Shown one piece after another: positions 18,854-27,703 of a stretch of 64,000 nt of DNA. Each line of letters begins with the position of its first letter. Within the stretch, counting starts at the first letter, position 1. The DNA lies in the NCBI RefSeq assembly GCF_900129275.1, contig NZ_FQUX01000002.1:65795-129794 (forward strand). The letters are read 5' to 3'. The position numbers were made by a program, and so were the translations under genes. A model generated the notes under the pieces. The model saw nothing but the letters and a program-made list of their open reading frames with translations, was not told where the DNA came from and did no database searches. This DNA is from Arenibacter palladensis (GTDB taxonomy: Bacteria > Bacteroidota > Bacteroidia > Flavobacteriales > Flavobacteriaceae).

Positions 18854-18871
18854 CCAATTTTATTGGCAATC

Positions 18872-20971
18872 TCAACTAATATAATTCCAAATATTTTTGT
18901 ATTTCACCAGTTGCGTATAGGCATGGAGTATAACCGGATGTTTTTGTAAGCTAATATCTTCCCTCAAAATTTTAAGGGCATGGTACCGCGCTGTCTTAAG
19001 AATATCGTTATCCTTTACGATATCGGCTATTTTTAGATTAAGAATTCCACTTTGTTGGGTTCCCATTAAATCCCCCGGACCACGTAGCTTTAAATCCACT
19101 TCGGCAATTTGAAATCCGTCATTGGTGCCTACCATAGTTTCCAACCTGATTTTTGAATCCGAGGATAATTTGTGTCCCGTCATCAGAATACAAAAACTTT
19201 GATCTGCCCCGCGACCAACCCTGCCCCTTAGTTGGTGAAGTTGGGACAACCCAAAACGTTCGGCGCTCTCAATAATCATTACCGAGGCGTTGGGAACATT
19301 TACACCTACCTCAATTACCGTTGTGGCCACCATGATCTGTGTTTCACCCTTGACAAATCGCTCCATTTCATAATCCTTGTCAGCAGGTTTCATTTTACCA
19401 TGTACAATGGAAATCTGATAATCGGGCATAGGAAAATCCCTTGCTATACTTTCATAACCATCCATAAGGTCTTTATAGTCCAAAGCCTCGGATTCCTGGA
19501 TCAAGGGATAGACTACGTATACCTGTCGACCCTTTTTTATCTCGTCCCTTATAAATTGGAATACCTTTAAGCGGTTGGAATCGTACCTGTGGACCGTTTT
19601 TATGGGTTTTCTACCGGGGGGAAGCTCATCTATGGTAGATATGTCCAAATCGCCGTATAAACTCATTGCCAAGGTTCTGGGAATAGGGGTAGCGGTCATA
19701 ACCAAAATATGGGGCGGAACATCATTCTTGTGCCATAACTTGGCGCGTTGTGCCACACCAAATCTGTGCTGTTCATCCACAATAGCGAGCCCAAGATTTT
19801 TATATGCAACCTTATCCTCTAGCAGGGCATGGGTGCCAATTAATATATGGAGCTCCCCATTTTCCAACTGTTCATGGATTACCTTCCGTGCCGATTTTTT
19901 AACAGATCCCGTAAGTAGGGCTATGTTAACACCTATATCTCCAAGTAGCTCCTTTATGCCCATAAAGTGTTGGTTGGCCAGTATTTCCGTAGGGGCCATT
20001 AGACAAGCTTGGTAACCGTTGTCTATAGCAAGAAGCATGGTCATAAGTGCCACAATGGTTTTCCCAGACCCCACATCGCCCTGTAATAATCTGTTCATTT
20101 GGGCATTGCTGCCCAGATCGGCCCTAATTTCCTTAATAACCCTTTTCTGGGCATTGGTAAGTTCAAATGGCAAATGATGCTCATAAAAGGTTTTAAAAAG
20201 GGTTCCGACCTTATCAAAATTAAATCCCTTTATTTTCTGTTTGTGCATTAAATTTTTGGAAATCAGCTGTAGTTGGATATAAAATAATTCTTCAAACTTC
20301 AGCCGAAATTGCGCCTTGGCCAATAATTCCTGATTCTTTGGAAAGTGGATATTAAAAAGTGCCTCTCCTTTAGAAATAAGGCTTAATTCAGTAATAAGGC
20401 CAGGGGATAGGGTTTCCTTAAACCGGCCCTTGGTCTCCAAAAATAATTGTTGAATAAGTTTGTTGGTCACCCTATTGGTTATCCCCTTGTTGGCCAATTT
20501 TTCGGTGGAAGGATAAACGGGTTGCATGTATATTTTTAAGCCCTTTTCATGGTCTTCCCACAATTCCATTTCTGGGTGTGGCATCGAAAAAGAGCCATTG
20601 AACCAATTGACCTTTCCGAAAATAACATAAGGAATGTTCAACTTCAGATTTTCCCTGATCCATTTTTGTCCCCGAAACCAGACTAGTTCCATTTCTCCGG
20701 TATCATCTATAAATTTGGCTACTAATCGTTTTCCCCTTTTTTGTTCAACGGTTTTAATGTTGACTATCTTCCCAACAATTTGAACATCGGAACTGGTTCG
20801 TTGCAGTTGCCCAATTTTATAATATTGCGTTTTATCTATATAGCGATTGGGAAAAAGATTTATTAGATCCTGATAGGTATGTATTCCAAGCTCCGATTGT
20901 AAGGTCTCAGCACGGTTGGGACCAACGCCTTTCAGGTAGACAATAGGCGTTTGTAGTACATTGGAATTCAT
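18872..20971 (-). CDS. recG: ATP-dependent DNA helicase RecG
   Basis: The product contains a wedge/OB domain (about 60-160) and superfamily 2 helicase motifs: Walker A LQGDVGSGKTIVA, DEQH box (IVDEQHRFGVAQR), TATPIPRTLA and the C-terminal QLRGRVGRG motif. RecG remodels stalled forks and Holliday junctions. I chose the ATG at 20969-20971 (protein begins MNSNVLQTPIVYLKGVGP), which matches the usual RecG start; an in-frame upstream start would add 11 residues. Length about 699 residues, normal for the family. Confidence 0.95.
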   Translation of the reverse strand: MNSNVLQTPIVYLKGVGPNRAETLQSELGIHTYQDLINLFPNRYIDKTQYYKIGQLQRTSSDVQIVGKIVNIKTVEQKRGKRLVAKFIDDTGEMELVWFRGQKWIRENLKLNIPYVIFGKVNWFNGSFSMPHPEMELWEDHEKGLKIYMQPVYPSTEKLANKGITNRVTNKLIQQLFLETKGRFKETLSPGLITELSLISKGEALFNIHFPKNQELLAKAQFRLKFEELFYIQLQLISKNLMHKQKIKGFNFDKVGTLFKTFYEHHLPFELTNAQKRVIKEIRADLGSNAQMNRLLQGDVGSGKTIVALMTMLLAIDNGYQACLMAPTEILANQHFMGIKELLGDIGVNIALLTGSVKKSARKVIHEQLENGELHILIGTHALLEDKVAYKNLGLAIVDEQHRFGVAQRAKLWHKNDVPPHILVMTATPIPRTLAMSLYGDLDISTIDELPPGRKPIKTVHRYDSNRLKVFQFIRDEIKKGRQVYVVYPLIQESEALDYKDLMDGYESIARDFPMPDYQISIVHGKMKPADKDYEMERFVKGETQIMVATTVIEVGVNVPNASVMIIESAERFGLSQLHQLRGRVGRGADQSFCILMTGHKLSSDSKIRLETMVGTNDGFQIAEVDLKLRGPGDLMGTQQSGILNLKIADIVKDNDILKTARYHALKILREDISLQKHPVILHAYTQLVKYKNIWNYIS

Positions 20972-21143
20972 TGGGATATACTTAATTATAAGAAGTCCTA
21001 TCAACTTTTATTGCAAAGTAAGAAAAGACGACCGGATTTCACGACCCTAAATTTGATCAGACTAAAATAGCAGTTCCCTCAAACAACTGCAAGTATGGGT
21101 TTATATTATATGTTCATAAAAGAAAAAGTAAACCATCCATACT

Positions 21144-23702
21144 TCAATGTAGTTTTTTCCTGAAGCCAAATACTATTGCCAAGAATCCGACAAAAAGTAA
21201 TGAAGTACCCCACCACCAAAAATTGTTGTTGGTCTTGTCATAGGAATCAAGAGCACCATAATAGGCAAAAGCATTCCAATAATAGGGCGATTTTTTAGAA
21301 TTAGGTACATTTTCATCCTGTAGGTAAGACAGCTTTGCTGCATGATTTGATGCAAACACGGATGTTGTAGTTGATAAGGATTTGTAAAATCGCGACATTA
21401 GTGAGGCTGTGCTCTGGTCGTTTACTTTCCAAAGTGAAAAAAGTACTGAGGAAGCACCTGCATACTGAAAACCACGGGCTACACTGATGGCTCCTTCCCC
21501 TTTTTGGAGTTTGCCTATTCCGGTTTCACAGGCGCTTAAAACGATAGTCTTGCCACTCATATCCAAACTGTGTAGTTCGGGTAGATATAGCAGATCATCA
21601 TAAAATTGTACAAAGGCAGGAATTATAAAGTCACCACTACCGGCGTGGGTGGACAAATGAATTAGGTCATGGTTTTTCGCTTTCTTTATAAAATTGTTTT
21701 TAGTGGCCTGGGACTCCATAACCAATTCTGTCGACATTGTGCCCCCGAGTGCTTTTGCTTCTTCTTCGGAATACGATAATTCCTCGGAACTTCCTTTAAA
21801 AATGGGGAAAATTCCTAAAACCGATTTTCTTCCGCCGTTGGATTTTGACGTAAGATATTGTTGGGCATTTACCGCATATGCTACTTTTTCGGATACGGCC
21901 AAAAAGGGCATTTTGGAAAATGATGTTCCTTCTGTGGGTTCTGTCAAAAGTGATTCAAAAGGAAGAAAGTTAAGTAGTCCATCCGGTATCAACACTAGGT
22001 GGTTATTTCTTAGGGCGTACCGCAATTGTAGCACCTCAAATAACTCATGAGCAGATTTTGTAAAGTTGGGAACATCATTATTTATGCCTTCGGGGCTATC
22101 AAATAGATGTACGAATTTTAAAATATAAGGGGACAATTCTTCGGTTTCGAGAAGTCGGTACATTCTTATTCCAGAATTGTCTATGGTAAAATGATAGTTG
22201 CTTTTTTCACCCAAAAAATAAGATTGAAGTACCGCTTCATCAGATTTCAACTTTTGTTGCAATTCAACTAGATCTAGCTCCGTCCGAAGCATTTTAGGTA
22301 AATTGGATCGTACCTTCTTAATTTGCCAGTCAATATCTGCCAATTCGGAAATGAAAGCATCCAATATGTTGCCATCCAGGTTTTTGAATTGCGCCCGTAA
22401 TAATTGATCGGTAATCTTATCACGTTTGCTTTGGAGGTTTTCCAATGCACTGGCTTTTTCATTATTTTGCCCAATAAGCACCATTTTTTCCATCAATACC
22501 GAAGCCTTTCCTTGTTCAGCATAGGCAAAGGCCTTTTCGGCCCAATTTGTATCCTTGCTGTCAGAATAGTGCTTCCAGATTAGGTTCAAACATTTTTCCG
22601 TGCGATGCTTTATATCCGCTTGGTGTATAATTTTGGTTTCCTGGGAGGTATAGTCCTGTTGTATTAAATTGGCCACATAAAATGCCAGATCATATGCCCT
22701 CAAGGCATCCTTTACAGATTCAGTTGTAGCCGCATAGATATCAAAAATGCGCAGAAAATTACGCTCCGGAAATAAAATGGTTTCATCGGGAAGGTCCTGA
22801 CCAGAATGGGAGGGAAGCAGTACGGATAATGCCTTGTGCAAGTTGTTTTGGGCTTCAAGGGTATAACCCAATTCCAATAGTAATTCTGACTCTTCCACCA
22901 ATAAGTTTACCCAGTCCCTTGCGGATACGTTTTCTTTATTCAATAGTGTTGACTTGGCCATTTCAAAATATTCCATGGCTTCTTCAGCTTTAGCTTCCTT
23001 GAGCGCTATATAGGCAAGGCTTTTATAGGTGTTAACAAGATCGACCCCCGCCAATACTTGTATTTCGGAAAGCAGTTTTTTTGCCTTTTCAAAATCTCCG
23101 GCCCGAAAATACGCGGTAGCTAAATTGTTCTTCAAAACTGCTGCCATACTAGGAGGAATGCCTTTCTTTTTTAAAGTTTCATTGATCAATAAATATGACC
23201 TTTCGTATCTAGATGTGGAATTGTATAGGGCAGAAAGCGAGAGTACAGTGTTGAACAACAAGGAATTATCTGCAGTGTCTTTGGCATGGGAAGCGCACTG
23301 AATCAACAATTCTTCAGCCTTTAAATAGTCGCCTTGGCGTATATAAATGGCAGCTAAAGGCACTGCTGCATTTTCATAAATATTGTAATCCGATAATTGG
23401 TTGGATTTGAAACGATGATAGGCATCTTCATAGTTGTCGATACTTTTGGAAAGATCCCCATATCTTTCGAAATAATATCCAAGATTAGCTCTGGCTATAA
23501 CCAAGGCAAGCTGTTGATTGGAAGATTTGACGGTTAAGTTGAAATTATCACAATAACCTTCAAGTCTTTGGAGATTTTCAATCGTTGGTTTTGCCACAAG
23601 ATGGTCCAATTCCTTGTAAAGTTCATCCGCAGAAAGTTGGGCCGAACTCCAGAAGGGAAGCGTCCAAACAATACAGACGAATATTTTTCTAAGGTTTTTC
23701 AA
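21144..23702 (-). CDS. Exported TPR-CHAT (caspase-like) protein with C-terminal membrane anchor
   Basis: An 852-residue protein: signal peptide (residues 1-22), TPR repeats (about 60-300), a coiled region (about 400-490) and a CHAT protease domain (about 550-810). The probable dyad is His686 in HLSTHAG and Cys725 in VLSACETGIG. A C-terminal transmembrane helix (about 829-846) is followed by RKKLH. CHAT domains are clan CD peptidases related to caspases and separase. The topology places the protease outside the cytoplasm. The start is TTG at 23700-23702, directly after the TAA of the PKD-barrel gene. No ATG precedes the signal peptide, so translation is probably coupled. It is the last gene of the sigma-factor locus. 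Confidence 0.88.
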   Translation of the reverse strand: MKNLRKIFVCIVWTLPFWSSAQLSADELYKELDHLVAKPTIENLQRLEGYCDNFNLTVKSSNQQLALVIARANLGYYFERYGDLSKSIDNYEDAYHRFKSNQLSDYNIYENAAVPLAAIYIRQGDYLKAEELLIQCASHAKDTADNSLLFNTVLSLSALYNSTSRYERSYLLINETLKKKGIPPSMAAVLKNNLATAYFRAGDFEKAKKLLSEIQVLAGVDLVNTYKSLAYIALKEAKAEEAMEYFEMAKSTLLNKENVSARDWVNLLVEESELLLELGYTLEAQNNLHKALSVLLPSHSGQDLPDETILFPERNFLRIFDIYAATTESVKDALRAYDLAFYVANLIQQDYTSQETKIIHQADIKHRTEKCLNLIWKHYSDSKDTNWAEKAFAYAEQGKASVLMEKMVLIGQNNEKASALENLQSKRDKITDQLLRAQFKNLDGNILDAFISELADIDWQIKKVRSNLPKMLRTELDLVELQQKLKSDEAVLQSYFLGEKSNYHFTIDNSGIRMYRLLETEELSPYILKFVHLFDSPEGINNDVPNFTKSAHELFEVLQLRYALRNNHLVLIPDGLLNFLPFESLLTEPTEGTSFSKMPFLAVSEKVAYAVNAQQYLTSKSNGGRKSVLGIFPIFKGSSEELSYSEEEAKALGGTMSTELVMESQATKNNFIKKAKNHDLIHLSTHAGSGDFIIPAFVQFYDDLLYLPELHSLDMSGKTIVLSACETGIGKLQKGEGAISVARGFQYAGASSVLFSLWKVNDQSTASLMSRFYKSLSTTTSVFASNHAAKLSYLQDENVPNSKKSPYYWNAFAYYGALDSYDKTNNNFWWWGTSLLFVGFLAIVFGFRKKLH

Positions 23703-25655
23703 TTAGAAGCGCCAAAGGGCATAGAGTTGCCAGTAGTTGAAATCTGTTTTATTGTTCATAACATATCGTGCACCTAAACTTGGTCCCAATCTGGAAAATC
23801 CTGCTGTAAAATCCAACAATATACCCGTTCTCCAATTGGTGAAGGATTCCTTCTCGGAACTGGTATCGGTCTTGCTATCCATTAAAAACTGGTCCGAATC
23901 ACCTTCGTAATATTCAACGGTTACATTGTTATGGGTCGTATTGCTCACATTAATATTAGTTTGCACACCTGCACCAATACCAAGGTAATTATTAATATTA
24001 TATCGAAGTAAAACAGGTACCTCCCAATTCACACTTTTTTGTTCGGTAGCGGTAATGGTGCGCTGTAACTGTATGCTTCCATTTCTTGGATCGTCAACTA
24101 TTTGGTCCATACTTGTGGTACTTGTGTTGGAATTAAAACTATTGCTAAATTCGGCCTGCCCATAGAAACGGTAAGGTTTGTATGGCGAAACTACGGCACT
24201 TAGAAAATAGCTCTGTGCGTTTTCTACCTTGGGATAATAATTATATCCCGCTTTGATCCCGATAGAAATACCTGGTGTAAACCGGGTAGTTGCGTAATTG
24301 GTTATAATAGGTTCATTTTTATCAAAAATAATCGCAGTGCGACTCTTTGTTTTCTGCTTGTGGAAGTCTTTTGCAAAACGGATGCTGTATTTTACAAATC
24401 CTTTTGTAGAATCTTTTTCCTGTACATTTTTCTGTTCCGTTCCAGGGAGATAAATATTTTTAAAGGTGAAAATAGCCTTGTTCTTCAGAAAAGTGGTATC
24501 CAAACAACTGTAACGCACCGGTTCTTTAGGACAAATAGGGCAGGCCGGATATTGATCCTCCAATTTTAAGGTAGACATATCCAACATGTCAGGGATATCC
24601 GTTTCCAATCGGATGGTCCTTGCCGGACCCTCCCCATTGTTCTGAAATTTGATTTTGTATTTTAAGGTCTTAAAGCGTACCAAACGGTAGTTCATCAATA
24701 CCCCGTTCGAGGACATTTTATTGGGATCATGTGAGGTCACGATTTCCATTTCCATATCTTTTACCGTATGGTCACCGTAATTATTATCGGGCACATAAAT
24801 ACCTCTAACGGAAATAATGGCACTGGTATCCTTGATCATTTCGGGAGCGGTACGCATGGTCAAAAATAAGTTTCTTTCTTCGCCAGGCTGCATATTCTCG
24901 AATGAAATGGATTTTTGCGAGCGGTAGAGCTGTTTGGCTTCTTCCATACTTAGCGGAAGGTTGGTTTTTTTTGTGGAATCCTGTGGCTGATTGCTATAAG
25001 AAAACAATTCATTTTCTATTGAAGTCAAAAAGGTATTTGTAGGATTATGATCCTTATTGTAGACCATTACATCCGTAGGAATCAAAGTTTCACCATGGTG
25101 CATCCTAATTTCCGGTTCTAAGAAATTATCGCTCTTAAAAGCAATTTCGTTATAAAACAGATGGATATTCCCTGAAGAGGAGTAGTTGTTAGTGTTCTTG
25201 TAGCTTACGATCATGACCATTTCTTCATCTATCATTGGTTCACGATTGCGTTTCAACATAAAATCGTCGGTCATGGTAGCCAGATCGTCTACAGTCTTTG
25301 TAATTTCGTTAATGACCACTTCTTTGGGTCTGGTGGCAGGTGGTTTCCCTGTGTCGTAATTGTTGGTTGCCCAGAGTTTTGCCTCATAGCTGCCCGTTTT
25401 TTTATAGGTATGTTTTGGGTCCTTTTCGGTACTATAAGTGCCATCCCCAAACTCCCAATAATAGCTATAAAAAGCCTTTGGTGCCCCTGCTATTTGTTGT
25501 AATGGTGGGGTATCGGAGAGAAAGGACACCTCATTGCCTTTGGCATCATAGCCAATATTGGCGTAGCGCACTACAGTGTCTTTGGCAACCGGTTCTTGGG
25601 CGTGGATAATCGATCCGAAAAATAACAGGAAAAGTAATGTGAGTTGTTTTTGCAT
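23703..25655 (-). CDS. PKD-domain outer-membrane beta-barrel protein
   Basis: The ATG at 25653-25655 yields a clean signal peptide (MQKQLTLLFLLFFGSIIHAQ); a longer ORF adds 12 residues of implausible sequence. A PKD repeat follows (YWEFGDGTYSTEKDPKHTY, about residues 45-100), then a long beta-rich region with a CPICPKEP cysteine pair. The C-terminal porin-like barrel (about 450-650) ends in WQLYALWRF, an aromatic C-terminus typical of outer-membrane proteins. The product is about 650 residues, in the outer membrane with an exposed adhesion-like part. It is directly joined to the downstream CHAT gene (no gap). Function unknown. Confidence 0.8.
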   Translation of the reverse strand: MQKQLTLLFLLFFGSIIHAQEPVAKDTVVRYANIGYDAKGNEVSFLSDTPPLQQIAGAPKAFYSYYWEFGDGTYSTEKDPKHTYKKTGSYEAKLWATNNYDTGKPPATRPKEVVINEITKTVDDLATMTDDFMLKRNREPMIDEEMVMIVSYKNTNNYSSSGNIHLFYNEIAFKSDNFLEPEIRMHHGETLIPTDVMVYNKDHNPTNTFLTSIENELFSYSNQPQDSTKKTNLPLSMEEAKQLYRSQKSISFENMQPGEERNLFLTMRTAPEMIKDTSAIISVRGIYVPDNNYGDHTVKDMEMEIVTSHDPNKMSSNGVLMNYRLVRFKTLKYKIKFQNNGEGPARTIRLETDIPDMLDMSTLKLEDQYPACPICPKEPVRYSCLDTTFLKNKAIFTFKNIYLPGTEQKNVQEKDSTKGFVKYSIRFAKDFHKQKTKSRTAIIFDKNEPIITNYATTRFTPGISIGIKAGYNYYPKVENAQSYFLSAVVSPYKPYRFYGQAEFSNSFNSNTSTTSMDQIVDDPRNGSIQLQRTITATEQKSVNWEVPVLLRYNINNYLGIGAGVQTNINVSNTTHNNVTVEYYEGDSDQFLMDSKTDTSSEKESFTNWRTGILLDFTAGFSRLGPSLGARYVMNNKTDFNYWQLYALWRF

Positions 25656-25756
25656 TGGAGCGAAATTGGGTTTAACATTTAAAACTCCCATCTACCTAAC
25701 GTTTTCTATAACTCTTTGGTATATGTTAAAATTCTTTTGTGGGATTAAGCAATTAT

Positions 25757-25787
25757 AGAATGGTGACCGTATTTCGGCCACCATTCT
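25757..25787 (-). terminator. Stem-loop between lipoprotein gene and PKD/CHAT pair
   Basis: Arms AGAATGGTG/CACCATTCT (9 bp) continue after one mismatch with a CCG/CGG pair around a 5-nt loop. The minus-strand T-run is poor, so it may act as an attenuator or mRNA-stabilising element rather than a full terminator. It separates the third lipoprotein gene from the PKD-CHAT pair. Confidence 0.5.
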
Positions 25788-25834
25788 TGAAATATAATTT
25801 AAAACCAAATCAACAAATATTGTACACCTTACTA

Positions 25835-26857
25835 TTAAGGCAAATTGTTGATCAAGGCCTTAAGTTGTGCATCCGATGTAGTTGCCGTTTCCGTTAAATT
25901 AAAGGTAATTGTGCCGTTGTCCACAATGGTTACGTCTTTTATGGCATATAACCAGTTTCCGTTATCCTCACTAACAAAAATGACATGAGCTTCCAATCCG
26001 ATAGGTATTTGACCATAGTGCTCCGTAAACAATTCTAGATCTTCATCGTATTTATCCAAAAAGGCCAGGGCATTTGGCTCTCCATCATAAGAGATATAAA
26101 CAGCACTATTTTCATCATTAAAACCTTCCGGCACATCAACCAATAGTCCTGTTTTTGGTCTGGGATCACTTGCAAAACGATCAACATTGGTCCATCCAAA
26201 TTCTTGAAAAAAGGTATAATAGGCGTCTCCCTGTGTTATGCCTTTACCGATTTCAATACCAGGCATATTTCCTTCATCATCACGAATTTCATCCCAAATT
26301 ATATCGTCACATCCCACGGTATTATCGCAATCTTCTCCTATGGTTCCTTTCCACAAGGACATTGCGTTATCGGCACCTCCCGTTAAATCAACAGGAATTA
26401 TTACCTGCATACTACAACCTAGGTTCAATTGTTCGCCTCCTTGGGTGGCATTGACATAAAATTCTCCGCCGGAAATCATAATTGCTTTCCCTCCATCGGG
26501 CATTCTGCCCATTGTTGTTTTATTGGTCAACAACATGTTGCCCCTGTCATAAAGTTCTACAATCTCAACAGCTACCTGGCCAGTAACGGCATTTCCATTT
26601 TTTGTTAAACAAGTACCATTAATGCTTATTTGGGTCCCGTTTTCGGTCGTAAAAACTCCGGTTTCTGAGGCGTCGAATTGAAAATTTTGGGTCAATTCTG
26701 CCAAGGCATCCGCTTTCAGGCCAGAAAATGCCTGAGGTGTGGCCGCTTGAAACGGAATTCCCTGTTCGTCTGTTTGATCGCCTTCTTCCCTTGAACAACT
26801 GGCCAATGTTATAACCGCCATTGCTATTATTCCGAATAATTTTCTAGTATTTTTCAT
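25835..26857 (-). CDS. Lipoprotein, paralogue of the product at 27704-28720
   Basis: A 340-residue lipoprotein: signal MKNTRKLFGIIAMAVITLASC with the lipid-bearing Cys at about 21, then an N-terminal domain with TTENGTQISINGTCLTKNGNAVTG and VELYDRGNMLLTNKTTMG. Around residue 225 is a GWTNVDRFASDPRPKT motif. All of these recur with small changes in the paralogue at 27704-28720. This type of domain occurs in Bacteroidota surface lipoproteins; no enzymatic residues are evident. The gene has its own GGGTAACAAAA promoter motif at 26899-26932 and is followed by a stem-loop. Role in the sigma/CHAT locus unknown. Confidence 0.8.
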   Translation of the reverse strand: MKNTRKLFGIIAMAVITLASCSREEGDQTDEQGIPFQAATPQAFSGLKADALAELTQNFQFDASETGVFTTENGTQISINGTCLTKNGNAVTGQVAVEIVELYDRGNMLLTNKTTMGRMPDGGKAIMISGGEFYVNATQGGEQLNLGCSMQVIIPVDLTGGADNAMSLWKGTIGEDCDNTVGCDDIIWDEIRDDEGNMPGIEIGKGITQGDAYYTFFQEFGWTNVDRFASDPRPKTGLLVDVPEGFNDENSAVYISYDGEPNALAFLDKYDEDLELFTEHYGQIPIGLEAHVIFVSEDNGNWLYAIKDVTIVDNGTITFNLTETATTSDAQLKALINNLP

Positions 26858-26898
26858 AATTGATTGTTTTAAGATTTGTTTATTTAATGATTATACAT

Positions 26899-26932
26899 CC
26901 TTATATAAAGAGGGCTTCAGTTTTGTTACCCC
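26899..26932 (-). promoter_or_regulatory. Repeated sigma-type promoter motif, copy 1
   Basis: On the minus strand GGGGTAACAAAA (26921-26932), then 14 bases, then ATATAAGG. The 3' edge of the -35-like box is 64 bases before the start codon of the 340-residue lipoprotein. It does not resemble the TAnnTTTG sigma-A promoter; the AAC core resembles ECF -35 elements. Two near-identical copies precede the neighbouring lipoprotein genes. Confidence 0.65.
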
Positions 26933-26972
26933 TGATTTCTATTTTTTTTTCGAAAACTGTTTTATAAAGGGT

Positions 26973-27539
26973 TTATTTAAAGATTATATCAATATAGGGG
27001 ACACCAAAGTCGATGGCCGGTCCACCGTTTTGATGAAAATTTGAACCTGTAATCGTCATTATACCATATGTATAGGGAAAGCTCATGGTGTTTGTCGTGG
27101 CCAAACGTCCAATAGTATTCCCAATATTGTTCCCCCAATTGGTTTGAATTCGTTTTATAGTGTAGGAGGTTCCTGCTACTAGGTTAATGGTAGCAGAAGG
27201 TGTGGCATATGAAGTTCCTGTAGACGAGAAAACATGGGAACCGGTGTAAATGGTATTTGTTGTAGTGTTGTCCACTATTTCTATCACATATGGTGTATTG
27301 GCTATACCGGGTTGACTTTGGTACCCAATTTCGCATACTTCCTTGGTGGTCGATAGTTCAAAAGTATATTCGTGTATTTCAGTGTCGTACGTTACATTGT
27401 CAGAATGCCCGGCAATGATCATATTTAGATAGAGTGTTTGGAAGTCTGAAGTGGAATTGTCGCAGAACACTGTAGGGTCACCGTCATCTGGAGTACAGGA
27501 CACAATTCCGAGAACTAATATTAGCATCAATTTTTTCAT
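26973..27539 (-). CDS. Small lipoprotein (188 aa)
   Basis: The signal MKKLMLILVLGIVSC has an early Cys at 15, followed by TPDDGDPTVFC. The mature part is beta-rich and Thr/Asn-rich, with no recognisable catalytic motif and no detectable similarity to the two larger lipoproteins beside it. Predicted lipid-anchored in the outer membrane or periplasm. It has its own copy of the GGGTAACAAAA promoter motif, 64 bases before the ATG, so it appears to be coregulated with its neighbours. Function unknown. Confidence 0.75.
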   Translation of the reverse strand: MKKLMLILVLGIVSCTPDDGDPTVFCDNSTSDFQTLYLNMIIAGHSDNVTYDTEIHEYTFELSTTKEVCEIGYQSQPGIANTPYVIEIVDNTTTNTIYTGSHVFSSTGTSYATPSATINLVAGTSYTIKRIQTNWGNNIGNTIGRLATTNTMSFPYTYGIMTITGSNFHQNGGPAIDFGVPYIDIIFK

Positions 27540-27580
27540 AATAGGTTATTTAAAAAATTATATTATTTATTGTTTTATAT

Positions 27581-27613
27581 TTCTATATCAACAGCCCTTT
27601 GCTTTTGTTACCC
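27581..27613 (-). promoter_or_regulatory. Repeated sigma-type promoter motif, copy 2
   Basis: On the minus strand GGGTAACAAAA (27603-27613), 14 bases, then ATATAG. The box edge lies 64 bases before the ATG of the 188-residue lipoprotein, the same distance as copy 1 and one base less than copy 3. Confidence 0.65.
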
Positions 27614-27656
27614 TATTTATAGAATTAATTTTTTTTCTGTGTATTGCACATAAACA

Positions 27657-27685
27657 AAGGGATGAGTTAGAGGATATCATCCCTT
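27657..27685 (-). terminator. Hairpin after the 338-residue lipoprotein gene
   Basis: Perfect 9-bp stem AAGGGATGA/TCATCCCTT with an 11-nt loop, then TGTTT on the minus strand, 19 bases past the stop codon. It probably ends the first lipoprotein transcript, so the next gene relies on its own promoter. Confidence 0.6.
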
Positions 27686-27703
27686 CATTTTACTATGTTC
27701 CTG

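Noticed and set aside
21091..21144. AAGTATGG/CCATACTT repeat after the CHAT gene as terminator
   Set aside because: The loop would be about 38 bases and no T-run follows on the minus strand.
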